Source of the DNA: Prochlorococcus marinus str. MIT 9515
Lineage (GTDB): Bacteria > Cyanobacteriota > Cyanobacteriia > PCC-6307 > Cyanobiaceae
Assembly: GCF_000015665.1 (NCBI RefSeq)
Contig: NC_008817.1
Span: forward strand, 930,001-994,000
DNA length: 64,000 bases
Direction: 5' to 3'
How positions within the stretch are numbered: position 1 is the first letter of the stretch; each line of letters opens with the position of its first letter. Of this stretch, positions 44,607 to 52,424 are shown one piece after another. A model generated the notes under the pieces. That model ran no database searches. It saw only the letters and a program-made list of their open reading frames with translations, and was not told where the DNA came from. Both the position numbers and the translations under genes were made by a program.

Positions 44607-44783
44607 ATTTAAAATTTATGCTAGAGATATATTACACCATAAAAAAACCCACTCGATCAAATGAAGAGAAGGTTAGTTAAGATTAAAGTTCTAAAATAAT
44701 AATAATTAATTTTGATTGGTTATGCGATCATAAATTAAAAAGCTAAACAAATAAAATTGTTAAAGTAACTAATAAAATCAATT

Positions 44784-44987
44784 ATGCTTGATTCACATAC
44801 AAAAAAAAGCTGTAAAGAGAATTCTGAAATAAGAGACATTAAGATAAAAAATATTGAGCATGCTATTGCTCAAGCAGAAATGATGATTAAAGAATCAAAG
44901 ATGAGTCAAGAAGATTTAAGTTTTTTGAAAAGAAAAATTGCAGATTCAAGACAGGATCTAGAGATTCTTTATTTAATGAAAATTTAA
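44784..44987 (+). CDS. Small coiled-coil protein
   Basis: A 67-residue soluble protein. Residues 18-65 form a single long heptad-like helix (IKIKNIEHAIAQAEMMIKES, then a second part to the end). Probably dimerises. No known family. Confidence 0.55.
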   Translation: MLDSHTKKSCKENSEIRDIKIKNIEHAIAQAEMMIKESKMSQEDLSFLKRKIADSRQDLEILYLMKI

Positions 44988-45072
44988 ATAAATAAGTTCT
45001 ATTCAAATTTTACTTTCAATATATTCGGAAAATTATAAATAATTGAAACAACTTAAATATAAATAAAATATT

Positions 45073-45180
45073 ATGCAGAAGAAAAATATCTATATATCGT
45101 TAAAAGGTGTTTCATATATTTTTGTCGCACTTCCAGCAATTACAATTACTAATATTAATACTATAAATATAATTATTTAG
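45073..45180 (+). CDS. Possible 35-residue membrane peptide
   Basis: Starts at ATG 45073: MQKKNIYISLKGVSYIFVAL, then a hydrophobic isoleucine-rich end. Isoleucine richness is expected by chance in AT-rich DNA, so support is weak. Confidence 0.25.
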   Translation: MQKKNIYISLKGVSYIFVALPAITITNINTINIII

Positions 45181-45268
45181 TAATTTAAAGCTCTATTTCA
45201 GAATAATTTAAAAAATGTTTCAATAGAACAAATTAATTAATCAATAAATAAATAAAAACCCTCAATTC

Positions 45269-45514
45269 ATGAAAAATTTAAGGATAACCTTAGCTCTCAT
45301 CTTTTTATCTATGATCTTGCTAATAGGATTAAATTTTTACCGTAATTTAAGTATTTCTAGTAATTTAAGAAACGAAGAGAAAAAAAATAAATTAAAAAAA
45401 TCAGCTGATATATTGTATGAATGCTTTGATCTTAAAAACAAGAGTCAGAGAAATCTAAAAGAATCCATGATATTGATTGAATATTGTTTAAAGGAGTATA
45501 GAACTGAAAAATAA
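45269..45514 (+). CDS. Small anchored protein, unknown
   Basis: An 81-residue protein with an N-terminal span (ITLALIFLSMILLIGLNFY), a lysine-rich linker and two cysteines (YECFDL, EYCLKE) in a helical C-terminal part. Probably extracytoplasmic, with a possible disulfide. Confidence 0.55.
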   Translation: MKNLRITLALIFLSMILLIGLNFYRNLSISSNLRNEEKKNKLKKSADILYECFDLKNKSQRNLKESMILIEYCLKEYRTEK

Positions 45515-45609
45515 TTTAATAAGGATATGCTGAACTATTAATATCTTTTTAATAGCCCATTAAAAAAATCATTATAAATTTATTTATAAATCCATATTTT
45601 AGAGATTAT

Positions 45610-45816
45610 TTAGGATACATTTCTAGACTTTCTATTTTTCTTTTCAAGCCACATTCTTTGCTTTTTGTTTAAATCTGAAATATATTCTCGAGATTTTCTC
45701 GCTAACTGAATTTTTCTTTCTCTTTGCCGAAGTTCATTTAATTCTTGTATAGAATAAATCTTAGTATCTTTTTTATTCTTAAAAATACTTAAAAAATTAA
45801 GATAATATTTTTTCAT
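45610..45816 (-). CDS. Small basic helical protein
   Basis: A 68-residue protein rich in K, R and E (ELNELRQRERKIQLARKSRE, KKQRMWLEKKNRK). One long charged helix; nucleic acid binding is possible. No family recognised. Confidence 0.5.
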   Translation of the reverse strand: MKKYYLNFLSIFKNKKDTKIYSIQELNELRQRERKIQLARKSREYISDLNKKQRMWLEKKNRKSRNVS

Positions 45817-45902
45817 AAACTTAATCTACTGTCTTTTATCCTTTTGCCAATAGAGAGGTAATACTTTTATTAATTAATTTATTAAAAATGACTTTTGAAT
45901 TA

Positions 45903-46187
45903 TCATTTTTTATCAATTTCTTTATCAATCAGAGCAATTAATGGAACCATAAAATTTACATTTATTCCTACTGTGCACCATACATAAGTAACACAGAATA
46001 TCAATTTAATATATATGTTAGAAGGTAAAGAGAGAAACAATTTAAAAAAACTACCAATAAATAATATTAAAATTCCTATTTGCAAGAAACCTTTTGCTAT
46101 TAATAGTAAACTTTGTTTCTTAATGTTCTTATAGACCATAAAAAATAAAGTTCCAAATATTAATAATGTAATTAAATTTATCATCAT
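45903..46187 (-). CDS. Small multi-span membrane protein
   Basis: A 94-residue protein with three hydrophobic segments (LITLLIFGTLFFMVY, LQIGILILFIGSFFKLFL, CVTYVWCTVGINVNFMVPLIAL). Its start lies three bases from a nine-base tandem repeat array, which therefore forms its 5' flank. Function unknown. Confidence 0.55.
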   Translation of the reverse strand: MMINLITLLIFGTLFFMVYKNIKKQSLLLIAKGFLQIGILILFIGSFFKLFLSLPSNIYIKLIFCVTYVWCTVGINVNFMVPLIALIDKEIDKK

Positions 46188-46190
46188 ATA

Positions 46191-46244
46191 ATTACTTTAA
46201 TTACTTTAATTACTTTAATTACTTTAATTACTTTAATTACTTTA
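46191..46244. repeat. Nine-base tandem repeat, six perfect copies
   Basis: ATTACTTTA repeated six times without mismatch from 46191 to 46244. It lies immediately upstream of the membrane protein gene that starts at 46187 on the minus strand, where ribosome-site or promoter elements would normally be. Confidence 0.97.
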
Positions 46245-46377
46245 GATAATAATACCTTAAATAACCTTTATTATAAATATTAAATTTATAAATTTTTTTA
46301 ATATAAAAGCTTTTATATAGTCAAGAATAATTGTTTAACAAAATCAAAGAGTTTGACTCTATTTAGTTAATGTTATT

Positions 46378-46761
46378 TTAAAAAACTTTAGATTTCAACA
46401 AATTAACTCTTTTTTGATTCACTCCTAAGTCACTTTCACCCACCCTTGATTCAGACCTAACTAACAATTTGCTAGTTTCAGGAATAAAAGACACTTCTAA
46501 ATCATCAACATATTTCATCCATTTACTTGTTACTTCAGCATGAAGATAATCGCCGTCAAGTTCAACTATCACTGATCTAGGGGTGTTTTTAATAATATCT
46601 CTTATTTCTTTAAAAGGCTGTTCAATTGAACTAACATCCCATTCTTCTCTGACACAATGTGCTATTTCAATACATTCTCTCAATTCAATGTGTGAAGCAA
46701 GTGTAGCTGAAGGAAATATAAATCCTAAAAAAATAAAAATGCTTACAAAAAAGACTTTCAT
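46378..46761 (-). CDS. Secreted DUF1499 protein
   Basis: A 127-residue protein with a signal peptide (FFVSIFIFLGFIFPSATLAS). The mature part matches DUF1499: CIEIAHCVREEWDV, then IIKNTPRSVIVELDGDYLHAEVTSKWMKYVDDLEV, ending SESRVGESDLGVNQKRV. The DUF1499 family is widespread in cyanobacteria and plastids; its biochemical role is unknown. Confidence 0.85.
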   Translation of the reverse strand: MKVFFVSIFIFLGFIFPSATLASHIELRECIEIAHCVREEWDVSSIEQPFKEIRDIIKNTPRSVIVELDGDYLHAEVTSKWMKYVDDLEVSFIPETSKLLVRSESRVGESDLGVNQKRVNLLKSKVF

Positions 46762-47064
46762 TTGATAAAAGCATAACTACTTATAATTTAACCGACAAAA
46801 ATAATAATTTGGTGGAATAAAAATTAGGGAAATTTATTTATTCTTATAGAAGATAAAAAACTTCTAAGAAATAGAATTAAGTTCAAAATACATATAAACG
46901 ATTCGAAATAGATTTAAATAAGTAAAGAAGGTCTCATATGATAATTAAATTGACTTTATGAAAATAGATATAATAATTCAAAACTTTGTACTTAAAAACG
47001 TTTCAAATAATTAAACAAGGCTTTTAATAAAGGCTTAAAATTAGCGTATGTAATTCTAAATGCT
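46762..47064. other. Intergenic region, nothing seen
   Basis: About 300 bases between divergent genes. AT-rich, with stops in all frames and no strong hairpin. Promoters for both neighbours are expected here. Confidence 0.35.
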
Positions 47065-47355
47065 GTGGAATTAACTGAACTAATAAGAGATTATGTAGCC
47101 ACAGAACTACTCTCTAATATTGAACTAGACTTTCTAGAGGGAGAACTATGGGAAACAATTCAACATATATCAGAGATAAATTCGTTAATTTTGGCTCCAA
47201 GGGATATATGCAAGAAATTAGAACTTCAAGAAAAATCAAGTTGGCATTTATGTTGTGCTGCTGTTCTTGATTTATCAAGACCTTTAAAAGAGAAAAATGA
47301 AAGAGTTGATAAACTCAACAAACTAATAGTTAAATATAATCTTGGCAATAAATAA
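47065..47355 (+). CDS. Conserved small helical protein
   Basis: A 96-residue protein starting at GTG 47065 (an ATG at 47060 is out of frame). Acidic N-terminal half (IELDFLEGELWETIQHI), then a CKKLELQEKSSWHLCCAAVLDL segment with three cysteines. All-helical, no known family. It converges on the Yfr2-like RNA gene, whose terminator overlaps its last bases. Confidence 0.6.
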   Translation: MELTELIRDYVATELLSNIELDFLEGELWETIQHISEINSLILAPRDICKKLELQEKSSWHLCCAAVLDLSRPLKEKNERVDKLNKLIVKYNLGNK

Positions 47356-47449
47356 AAAAAAAGACCCCTATAAAAAGGGATCTTGAATAATTTTATTAAA
47401 TCAAGTGTTTCCTTGTTTCCACTGATTTAATAAAACTCTCCTACACACA
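47354..47449 (-). ncRNA. yfr2: Yfr2-family small RNA
   Basis: On the minus strand a perfect 13-base-pair stem (47423-47435 with 47391-47403) closes a 19-base loop reading GTGGAAACAAGGAAACACT. This has the repeated GGAAACA motif that defines Yfr2-type RNAs. A terminator follows (stem 377-383/362-368 of the 47 kb block, then about eight T). A TATTTAAT element upstream would place the start near 47449, giving about 95 nt, as for known members. Its 5' end GTGTGTAGGAG is complementary to the Yfr1-like motif next door. Confidence 0.8.
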
Positions 47450-47520
47450 AATTAAATATCACATGAATTCTCAATAGACGAAATACCTAATGGGCATGTA
47501 TAACAACTGTCACAAGGTTA

Positions 47521-47588
47521 AATAAAAAGTACTCAAACGATCGCTTGAGTACTTCGCATTATCAGAAAAATGTGTGTGAGGAGTTTCT
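47521..47588 (-). ncRNA. yfr1: Yfr1-like small RNA
   Basis: The minus strand contains ACTCCTCACAC (47584 down to 47574), identical to the 11-base core of the cyanobacterial Yfr1 RNA, near the 5' end. AGAAA/TTTCT may close a weak stem around it. Then comes a perfect 10-base-pair terminator stem (47545-47554 with 47527-47536, loop of 8) and TTTTTATT. TTATAA at 47592-47597 is a good -10 site. About 66 nt, as expected for the family. Yfr1 is usually reported near guaB and trxA, which are not here. Confidence 0.75.
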
Positions 47589-47589
47589 G

Positions 47590-48013
47590 ACTTTATAAAT
47601 CTACACTTAGTTGAAGTAAAAGGCCTACGGTATAAATCCTCATTTATATTTAATTTATTAAATATAACTAGAGTAATTATGTGATAGAAGTATATTAAAA
47701 ATGAAAAAAAAGAACCAAAAAATAATTTACACCTTTTCTGAAATCATCCATTTTTCAATTATTGGAGGCATTGCATAATATTCTCTTAGATATTTTGATA
47801 AGAATCTAGATAAATAAATCCTTAGACAAAGATATTAACTATTTAAATCGTTTTTCAATAGATTTCTAAAAGTAATTTGCAAATTTCACTAAATATTTAA
47901 AGATGTTCAAATCTAAAACCTCTAAAAAAGAAATATGGATAATTTTTAAGTATAAATCCACTTTAAAAAAAAACAAAACTATCTTATAAACTTCTCAACG
48001 ATTGGAGGATTTT
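47590..48013. other. Region upstream of the small RNA genes, no gene called
   Basis: About 420 bases holding the promoter of the Yfr1-like gene at its left edge. A 25-codon frame from ATG 47701 (MKKKNQKIIYTFSEIIHFSI) is too short to support. No further hairpins noted. Confidence 0.35.
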
Positions 48014-48154
48014 ATGAAAAGTAAAAATACCTTTTTTATAGAGAAAGATAACGATCAAAACAACCTTTATGAAAAGGGTAACAATTCAATATTTAAAGAA
48101 TATTCAAAGAAAAGAATAAAAGAATGTGAAGTAAATCTTTCTAAATTTTGCTAA
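48014..48154 (+). CDS. 46-residue protein with a strong ribosome site
   Basis: ATG 48014 is preceded by GGAGG at 48004-48008, five bases upstream, one of the clearest Shine-Dalgarno sites in this window. The polar, lysine-rich product reads MKSKNTFFIEKDNDQNNLYE and has two cysteines near its end. It ends eight bases before the start of the secreted tryptophan-rich protein, so the two may be coupled. Confidence 0.5.
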   Translation: MKSKNTFFIEKDNDQNNLYEKGNNSIFKEYSKKRIKECEVNLSKFC

Positions 48155-48162
48155 ATACAATT

Positions 48163-48411
48163 ATGAATTTTATTATTTCTATTTTTCTAGCCTCTGTTAT
48201 GTGGGTTCAAGTTCCTCAGTGGGACGCAGATTGGTCAAAGTGTGCAGTAGATGTGCCGGATACATCCTGTCATTGGTACGTAGCTGCACCAGATAATACT
48301 TTTGGAGAAGGATTTGATTGGGAAAGCGCTCCTTGGTTTGATGCTAACGGTCTACAAGATGTAGCAAAGATTGATAGAGAAAGCGTGGTAGAAAAGCTTC
48401 AAAATAATTAA
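48163..48411 (+). CDS. Small secreted tryptophan-rich protein
   Basis: Start placed at ATG 48163 (82 residues). A signal peptide (FIISIFLASVMW) precedes an acidic mature part with VQVPQWDADWSKCAVDVPD, TSCHWYVAAPD and FDWESAPWFD: six tryptophans and two cysteines, likely in a disulfide. The motif density suggests a real conserved lumen or periplasm protein. No name known. Confidence 0.65.
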   Translation: MNFIISIFLASVMWVQVPQWDADWSKCAVDVPDTSCHWYVAAPDNTFGEGFDWESAPWFDANGLQDVAKIDRESVVEKLQNN

Positions 48412-48500
48412 TCCATTTCTAAAAAAAAATACATATTTTCAAAATATTTTTATTTTTATTCCAATGAAATCTAATATGGATGCAACTATTTAAGATTTCA

Positions 48501-48647
48501 ATGAGATTCAAGGTGAGTTTAAGAAAAAACGGTAAGGAATTTGAAGAAGTTGTAATAGCCAACAATAAAAAAGATGCTATAAAAGTTGCTTTAAAAAATA
48601 ATCCTGAAGCAGAGGTTATTCATTCTGATTGGACATTCAAACTTTAA
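48501..48647 (+). CDS. 48-residue protein, unknown
   Basis: Starts at ATG 48501: MRFKVSLRKNGKEFEEVVIA, then NNKKDAIKVALKNNPEAEVI. Strand-helix pattern of a small alpha/beta module, with DA-KVA-K-NP-A reminiscent of short cyanobacterial domains of unknown role. It converges with znuB. Confidence 0.6.
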   Translation: MRFKVSLRKNGKEFEEVVIANNKKDAIKVALKNNPEAEVIHSDWTFKL

Positions 48648-48654
48648 ATATTTT

Positions 48655-49443
48655 TTAAAATTTAAATCCAATTTTTGGAATTACCAATGAAGCAACGCAA
48701 ATGACGCTTATTGCTGGCCCGGGAGATAAGTTAAATACAATTGAAAGTATAAAACCTAATAAGGAAATACAAAGCCCAAAAAAAGAAGATCTCATCATAG
48801 CAATCCTAAGACTTTGCGCTTTATCAAGTCCCAATAAAGTAGGAGTTGATAGTAATGCAATTACAAGAATAACTCCGACAGCAGACATCGAACTAACAAT
48901 AACTAGCGCAGTAGTAAAGCTTAGAGCTAAGTTTAATAAAGAGACATTTATTCCATTAGCTGAAGCCCCTTCTGGATCTAATCCCACATACACAATTTTT
49001 TCATATCCAAAAGATATTAATGAAATAAATGCCAGAAAAGCAATAATGGTTCTCAATAGATCGCTAAAGTTTGCAGTTAATAAATCTCCAAATAAAACTG
49101 CCTCTAAATCAATTCTTATACCAAGAAGGGGAATAAGCAAAACCCCAAAACCAAGCATTCCTGCAAGAATTGTATTCATTACTGCTTCATAATTTTCACT
49201 TTTTTTGTTTGTTAAACTTTCTGCAATAATTGAACCAACAAGACCACTAATAACACCTCCAATTGAAGGATGAATGCCAAGTGCTAAAGCGAGCGCAAGT
49301 CCTGGTAATACGCAATGAGAAATTAAATTTACTTGTAATAATCTTCTATGAGTTATTAATACAGTTCCCATTGCAGGGCATAAAATTCCGGAGAAAATAG
49401 TAATTATTAAAGGAATTAACCACCAGTTGTTTATAAAAGACAT
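48655..49443 (-). CDS. znuB: Zinc ABC transporter permease ZnuB
   Basis: A 262-residue ABC-3 family permease with about eight hydrophobic segments. LITHRRLLQVNLISHCVLPGLALALALG and ENYEAVMNTILAGMLGFGVLL are typical of ZnuB and MntB proteins. With ZnuA and ZnuC it imports zinc across the inner membrane. It is on the same strand as znuC, but the zur gene lies between them in opposite orientation, so a znuC-znuB transcript would run antisense through zur. Confidence 0.92.
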   Translation of the reverse strand: MSFINNWWLIPLIITIFSGILCPAMGTVLITHRRLLQVNLISHCVLPGLALALALGIHPSIGGVISGLVGSIIAESLTNKKSENYEAVMNTILAGMLGFGVLLIPLLGIRIDLEAVLFGDLLTANFSDLLRTIIAFLAFISLISFGYEKIVYVGLDPEGASANGINVSLLNLALSFTTALVIVSSMSAVGVILVIALLSTPTLLGLDKAQSLRIAMMRSSFFGLCISLLGFILSIVFNLSPGPAISVICVASLVIPKIGFKF

Positions 49444-49490
49444 TAATCGTATGATTCGTTATGATCAAAAAAAGATGATTTAAAAAGATC

Positions 49491-49907
49491 TTGAAAAATA
49501 TGGTAACCAAGCCTGACATTACCAAAAGACAAGAGCAACTTCTTGAAGAACTTAATAAATGTGATGATGAATTGAGCGGTCAGGAATTGCATAGACAACT
49601 GATTATTGATGGCAAATCTATGGGTTTGACAACAGTTTATAGAAATCTTCAAGTTCTTATAAAACATGGCTTAATTAGATCTAGACATCTCCCAACCGGA
49701 GAAGTCCTTTACACACCTGTTGATAGAGATATTCACCATGTGACATGTGTTCAATGCGGAACAACATCGAAGATGGAGGGTTGTCCTGTAAAAGATATAA
49801 ATACTCCCAATAAAAAACCAAAAAAATTTCAATTATTGTTTCATACACTTGAATATTTCGGTATTTGCCAAAACTGCGATCAATCTCAAAGTAAAAACCA
49901 GATATAG
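49491..49907 (+). CDS. zur: Fur-family zinc regulator Zur
   Basis: A 138-residue Fur-family repressor. A winged-helix part (TKRQEQLLEELNKCDDELSGQELH, then LTTVYRNLQVLIKHGLI) is followed by a dimerisation part with HHVTCVQCG and CQNC, the two CxxC pairs of the structural zinc site. Its place inside znu genes identifies it as Zur rather than Fur. It would repress znu genes when zinc is sufficient through the sites at 50783 and 52366. Confidence 0.92.
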   Translation: MKNMVTKPDITKRQEQLLEELNKCDDELSGQELHRQLIIDGKSMGLTTVYRNLQVLIKHGLIRSRHLPTGEVLYTPVDRDIHHVTCVQCGTTSKMEGCPVKDINTPNKKPKKFQLLFHTLEYFGICQNCDQSQSKNQI

Positions 49908-49909
49908 TC

Positions 49910-50680
49910 TTAATCACAACAAGCATTTTCCTCTAAGCTACTAATATTCATATCTTCCAATTTATCTTTTATTGAACTTGGACTCCCACAAGCTAGTACT
50001 GTTTTATCGAGAACAATTACTTGATCATAACTATTTAAAGAATCTCCCCAATCATGACTACTTATAAATAAAGATAAGCCCGCATCTGCAAGCTGACGTA
50101 CTATCTTGAGAAAATCATCTTTAGCAGGAGGATCCAATGCCGCGCATGGTTCATCTAAAAGAAGAATCCTTGCCGGAGAAATTAAAGTTTTAGCCAAAAG
50201 GGCCCTTTGTTGTTGTCCGCCAGAAAGAGAATCAAGTCTTCTTTTTCCGATATTTGAGATCCCAACTCTTTGCATTGTTGCTTCCAATTCACAACACTTA
50301 TTGACCCAGGATTTAGGATTTGCGAGGAGATCTTTTATTTGAAACGGATTAGTGCTTTTTGATTTTGAATATTTTATTTGGCCTAATGAGACTAGTTTTT
50401 CAACTGTAATAGGAAATTTCCAATTCATCGAACTTCGCTGGGGCATCAATGCAACTTCCGATCTAACATTAACTAAACTTTCCCCATCAATAGTTATATT
50501 GCCAATATCAGGATTATGTTGTCCTTGCAATAATCTTAAAAGAGTAGATTTACCAGCTCCATTTGGCCCCACAAGAGCGGTTAGTGTTCCTGGTTTTATG
50601 GAAACCGATACATTATTTAAAGCTGGTTTATTTTTTCTAGAGTAAGAATAAGTTAAATTATCTGCAACTAAAGTAGGCAT
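49910..50680 (-). CDS. znuC: Zinc ABC transporter ATP-binding protein ZnuC
   Basis: A 256-residue ABC ATPase. Walker A GPNGAGKST, signature LSGGQQQRALLAK, Walker B ILLLDEPCAALD and the switch ISSHDWGD are all intact. It powers ZnuB. The gene is divergent from znuA, with a Zur-box-like palindrome in the shared promoter region, and convergent with zur (two bases apart). Confidence 0.93.
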   Translation of the reverse strand: MPTLVADNLTYSYSRKNKPALNNVSVSIKPGTLTALVGPNGAGKSTLLRLLQGQHNPDIGNITIDGESLVNVRSEVALMPQRSSMNWKFPITVEKLVSLGQIKYSKSKSTNPFQIKDLLANPKSWVNKCCELEATMQRVGISNIGKRRLDSLSGGQQQRALLAKTLISPARILLLDEPCAALDPPAKDDFLKIVRQLADAGLSLFISSHDWGDSLNSYDQVIVLDKTVLACGSPSSIKDKLEDMNISSLEENACCD

Positions 50681-50782
50681 AAAATAAAGTAATTAAAAAA
50701 ACATCAATGAATCAAGTTTATCAATATAAAAATTTTTATACTTTTTTCATAACAAATCCTATTAAATGATTGCCAATTAAAA

Positions 50783-50819
50783 TGAAAACGATTATCATTA
50801 TTATGATAACATATTTTCA
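50783..50819. promoter_or_regulatory. Zur-box-like palindrome between znuC and znuA
   Basis: TTATCAT (50792-50798) and ATGATAA (50803-50809) form a perfect 7-base inverted repeat with a four-base spacer, and TGAAAA (50783) and TTTTCA (50819) extend the symmetry. It lies just before the znuA start and about 110 bases from the znuC start, where a repressor could control both. Confidence 0.8.
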
Positions 50820-50822
50820 TTT

Positions 50823-52343
50823 ATGTCTATTTTCAAAAAACTTCTTATTAAAAAAAACGAGAAATCTAATAAATCGCTTTTAAAAACTACTTTAGTTGCT
50901 GGGAGTATATTATTTTCAACTGTTGGACAAGATGTTTTAGCGGAAGGTAAATCATATGTAGCTGTAGAGCCATTCGTCTGTGATTTAGTTAAATCAATAG
51001 CATTAACTTCTGACAAGGTAACTTGTTTGGTTGATAGAAAAGAAGATGTGCATGACTTGAAAATCACTCCAAGACAGGCTCAATTACTTAACAATGCGGA
51101 TAAAGTTTTTACTTTAGGGAAAGAAATGAATCCAACCATGAAAAATTGGGAAAGTAAAAAGCAAACTGTTGTTGTAGGTGTTAGCGCAATAGATGTAGAT
51201 GATCACTCAGATCATGGAGGACATGATGATCACGATGAACATTCAGCTAAGGTAGATGATCACTCTGATCATGGAGGTCATGATGACCATTCAGACTATG
51301 GTGGACATGATGAACATGCTGAGGGTGCTTTCGAATGGGCAGGAAAATTCCAGCTATCTAAGGGTTCTTACAAATGGTCATTTGAAAAAGTCGATGGCGA
51401 ATATGCAGATCCTGCAATGAAGATGGTGATTCTCAAATCTAATGACATAGAAGGGTCTGAAGATTTAGCTAAAGAACTATTAGGATCTAAAGACTCAATA
51501 ATCAAGAAAAATAATGATACTTTGATCGCAAGTAATAAAGCTTTTGTTCTTAACTTTGATCAAAGAAAAGAAAGCACTGTATTTAACGTGGATATTAAAG
51601 AAGATGGTCAATATATATTTTTTACTGAACACATGCCTTTTGAGTTTGAAGCAACTCAACACTTTTTTAAAGACGTTTTAAATAGTGATGTCGAGCCAAT
51701 AGCACAAGTACCAGATGAAGGGGATGGGCATCATCACCATCATGACCATGGAGGTCTAGATCCACATGTATGGCATGATCCACATAACATCATAAAAATG
51801 GGTGAAGTAGTAAGTAAAAATTTAAAGAAAGATATCTCTGTTTTTAATAGATCTGACAGGAGATTAATCAATGAGAGTTTTACTTCTGTGGAGTCAACAC
51901 TAGAAGAACTTGATAGCTGGATTGTTAAACAGGTTTCAACAATTCCAAAGGCAAATCGAATTATTGTTTCTAAACATAATGCTATGCAATATTACGGAGA
52001 TGCATTTGGATTTAAAATTATTAGCTTACTTGATTCTTTAGGGGAATCATCAAGCTTAAGACCAGAAAAAATTAAATCTACTTTAGAAGAACTCAAGAAA
52101 GATAATGTGAAAGTATTGTTCTCTGAGCAGAAGCCTGTCTCAAAGTTAATAAAAAACCTAAGCAGACAAAGTTCAATACCTCTTTCTTCTGATCAAATAT
52201 ATAGTGATGGACTAATGATGACAGGAAATACAGTTTCAGTGGCAGTTCACAATACATGTACAATTGTTAACTCATTAGGTGGATCATGTGATGAAGAATT
52301 TGGGTCTATCATAGAAAATAAATGGGATTCTCTCTCAAATTAA
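50823..52343 (+). CDS. znuA: Zinc-binding protein ZnuA with inserted domain
   Basis: A 506-residue A-1 family metal-binding lipoprotein-like protein, far longer than the usual 300 or so. A signal segment (TTLVAGSILFSTVG) precedes the first lobe. Two His/Asp-rich stretches (about residues 122-165, and 301-312 with GHHHHHDHGG) flank an inserted domain of about 130 residues starting FEWAGKFQLSKGSYKWSFEK. After that LDPHVWHDPHN and the second lobe resume. The insertion may store or sense metal. It has its own Zur-box-like site. Confidence 0.92.
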   Translation: MSIFKKLLIKKNEKSNKSLLKTTLVAGSILFSTVGQDVLAEGKSYVAVEPFVCDLVKSIALTSDKVTCLVDRKEDVHDLKITPRQAQLLNNADKVFTLGKEMNPTMKNWESKKQTVVVGVSAIDVDDHSDHGGHDDHDEHSAKVDDHSDHGGHDDHSDYGGHDEHAEGAFEWAGKFQLSKGSYKWSFEKVDGEYADPAMKMVILKSNDIEGSEDLAKELLGSKDSIIKKNNDTLIASNKAFVLNFDQRKESTVFNVDIKEDGQYIFFTEHMPFEFEATQHFFKDVLNSDVEPIAQVPDEGDGHHHHHDHGGLDPHVWHDPHNIIKMGEVVSKNLKKDISVFNRSDRRLINESFTSVESTLEELDSWIVKQVSTIPKANRIIVSKHNAMQYYGDAFGFKIISLLDSLGESSSLRPEKIKSTLEELKKDNVKVLFSEQKPVSKLIKNLSRQSSIPLSSDQIYSDGLMMTGNTVSVAVHNTCTIVNSLGGSCDEEFGSIIENKWDSLSN

Positions 52344-52365
52344 TTTTTTATAAATAACGGTTTTC

Positions 52366-52388
52366 ATTATCATTATTGATTAACATAT
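52366..52388. promoter_or_regulatory. Second Zur-box-like site before the COG0523 gene
   Basis: The sequence ATTATCATTATT at 52366-52377, then GATTAACATAT, closely follows the site before znuA, sharing its first 12 bases and the AACATAT end, although its symmetry is weaker. It lies about 40 bases before the GTPase start, so the gene is probably in the same zinc regulon. Confidence 0.7.
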
Positions 52389-52424
52389 ATTTGTTAGTCA
52401 TCAATCAAGAAAACTATTAAAAAG

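Noticed and set aside
48701-49192. A 163-residue plus-strand frame inside znuB
   Set aside because: Antisense to a clear ABC-3 permease; no independent features.
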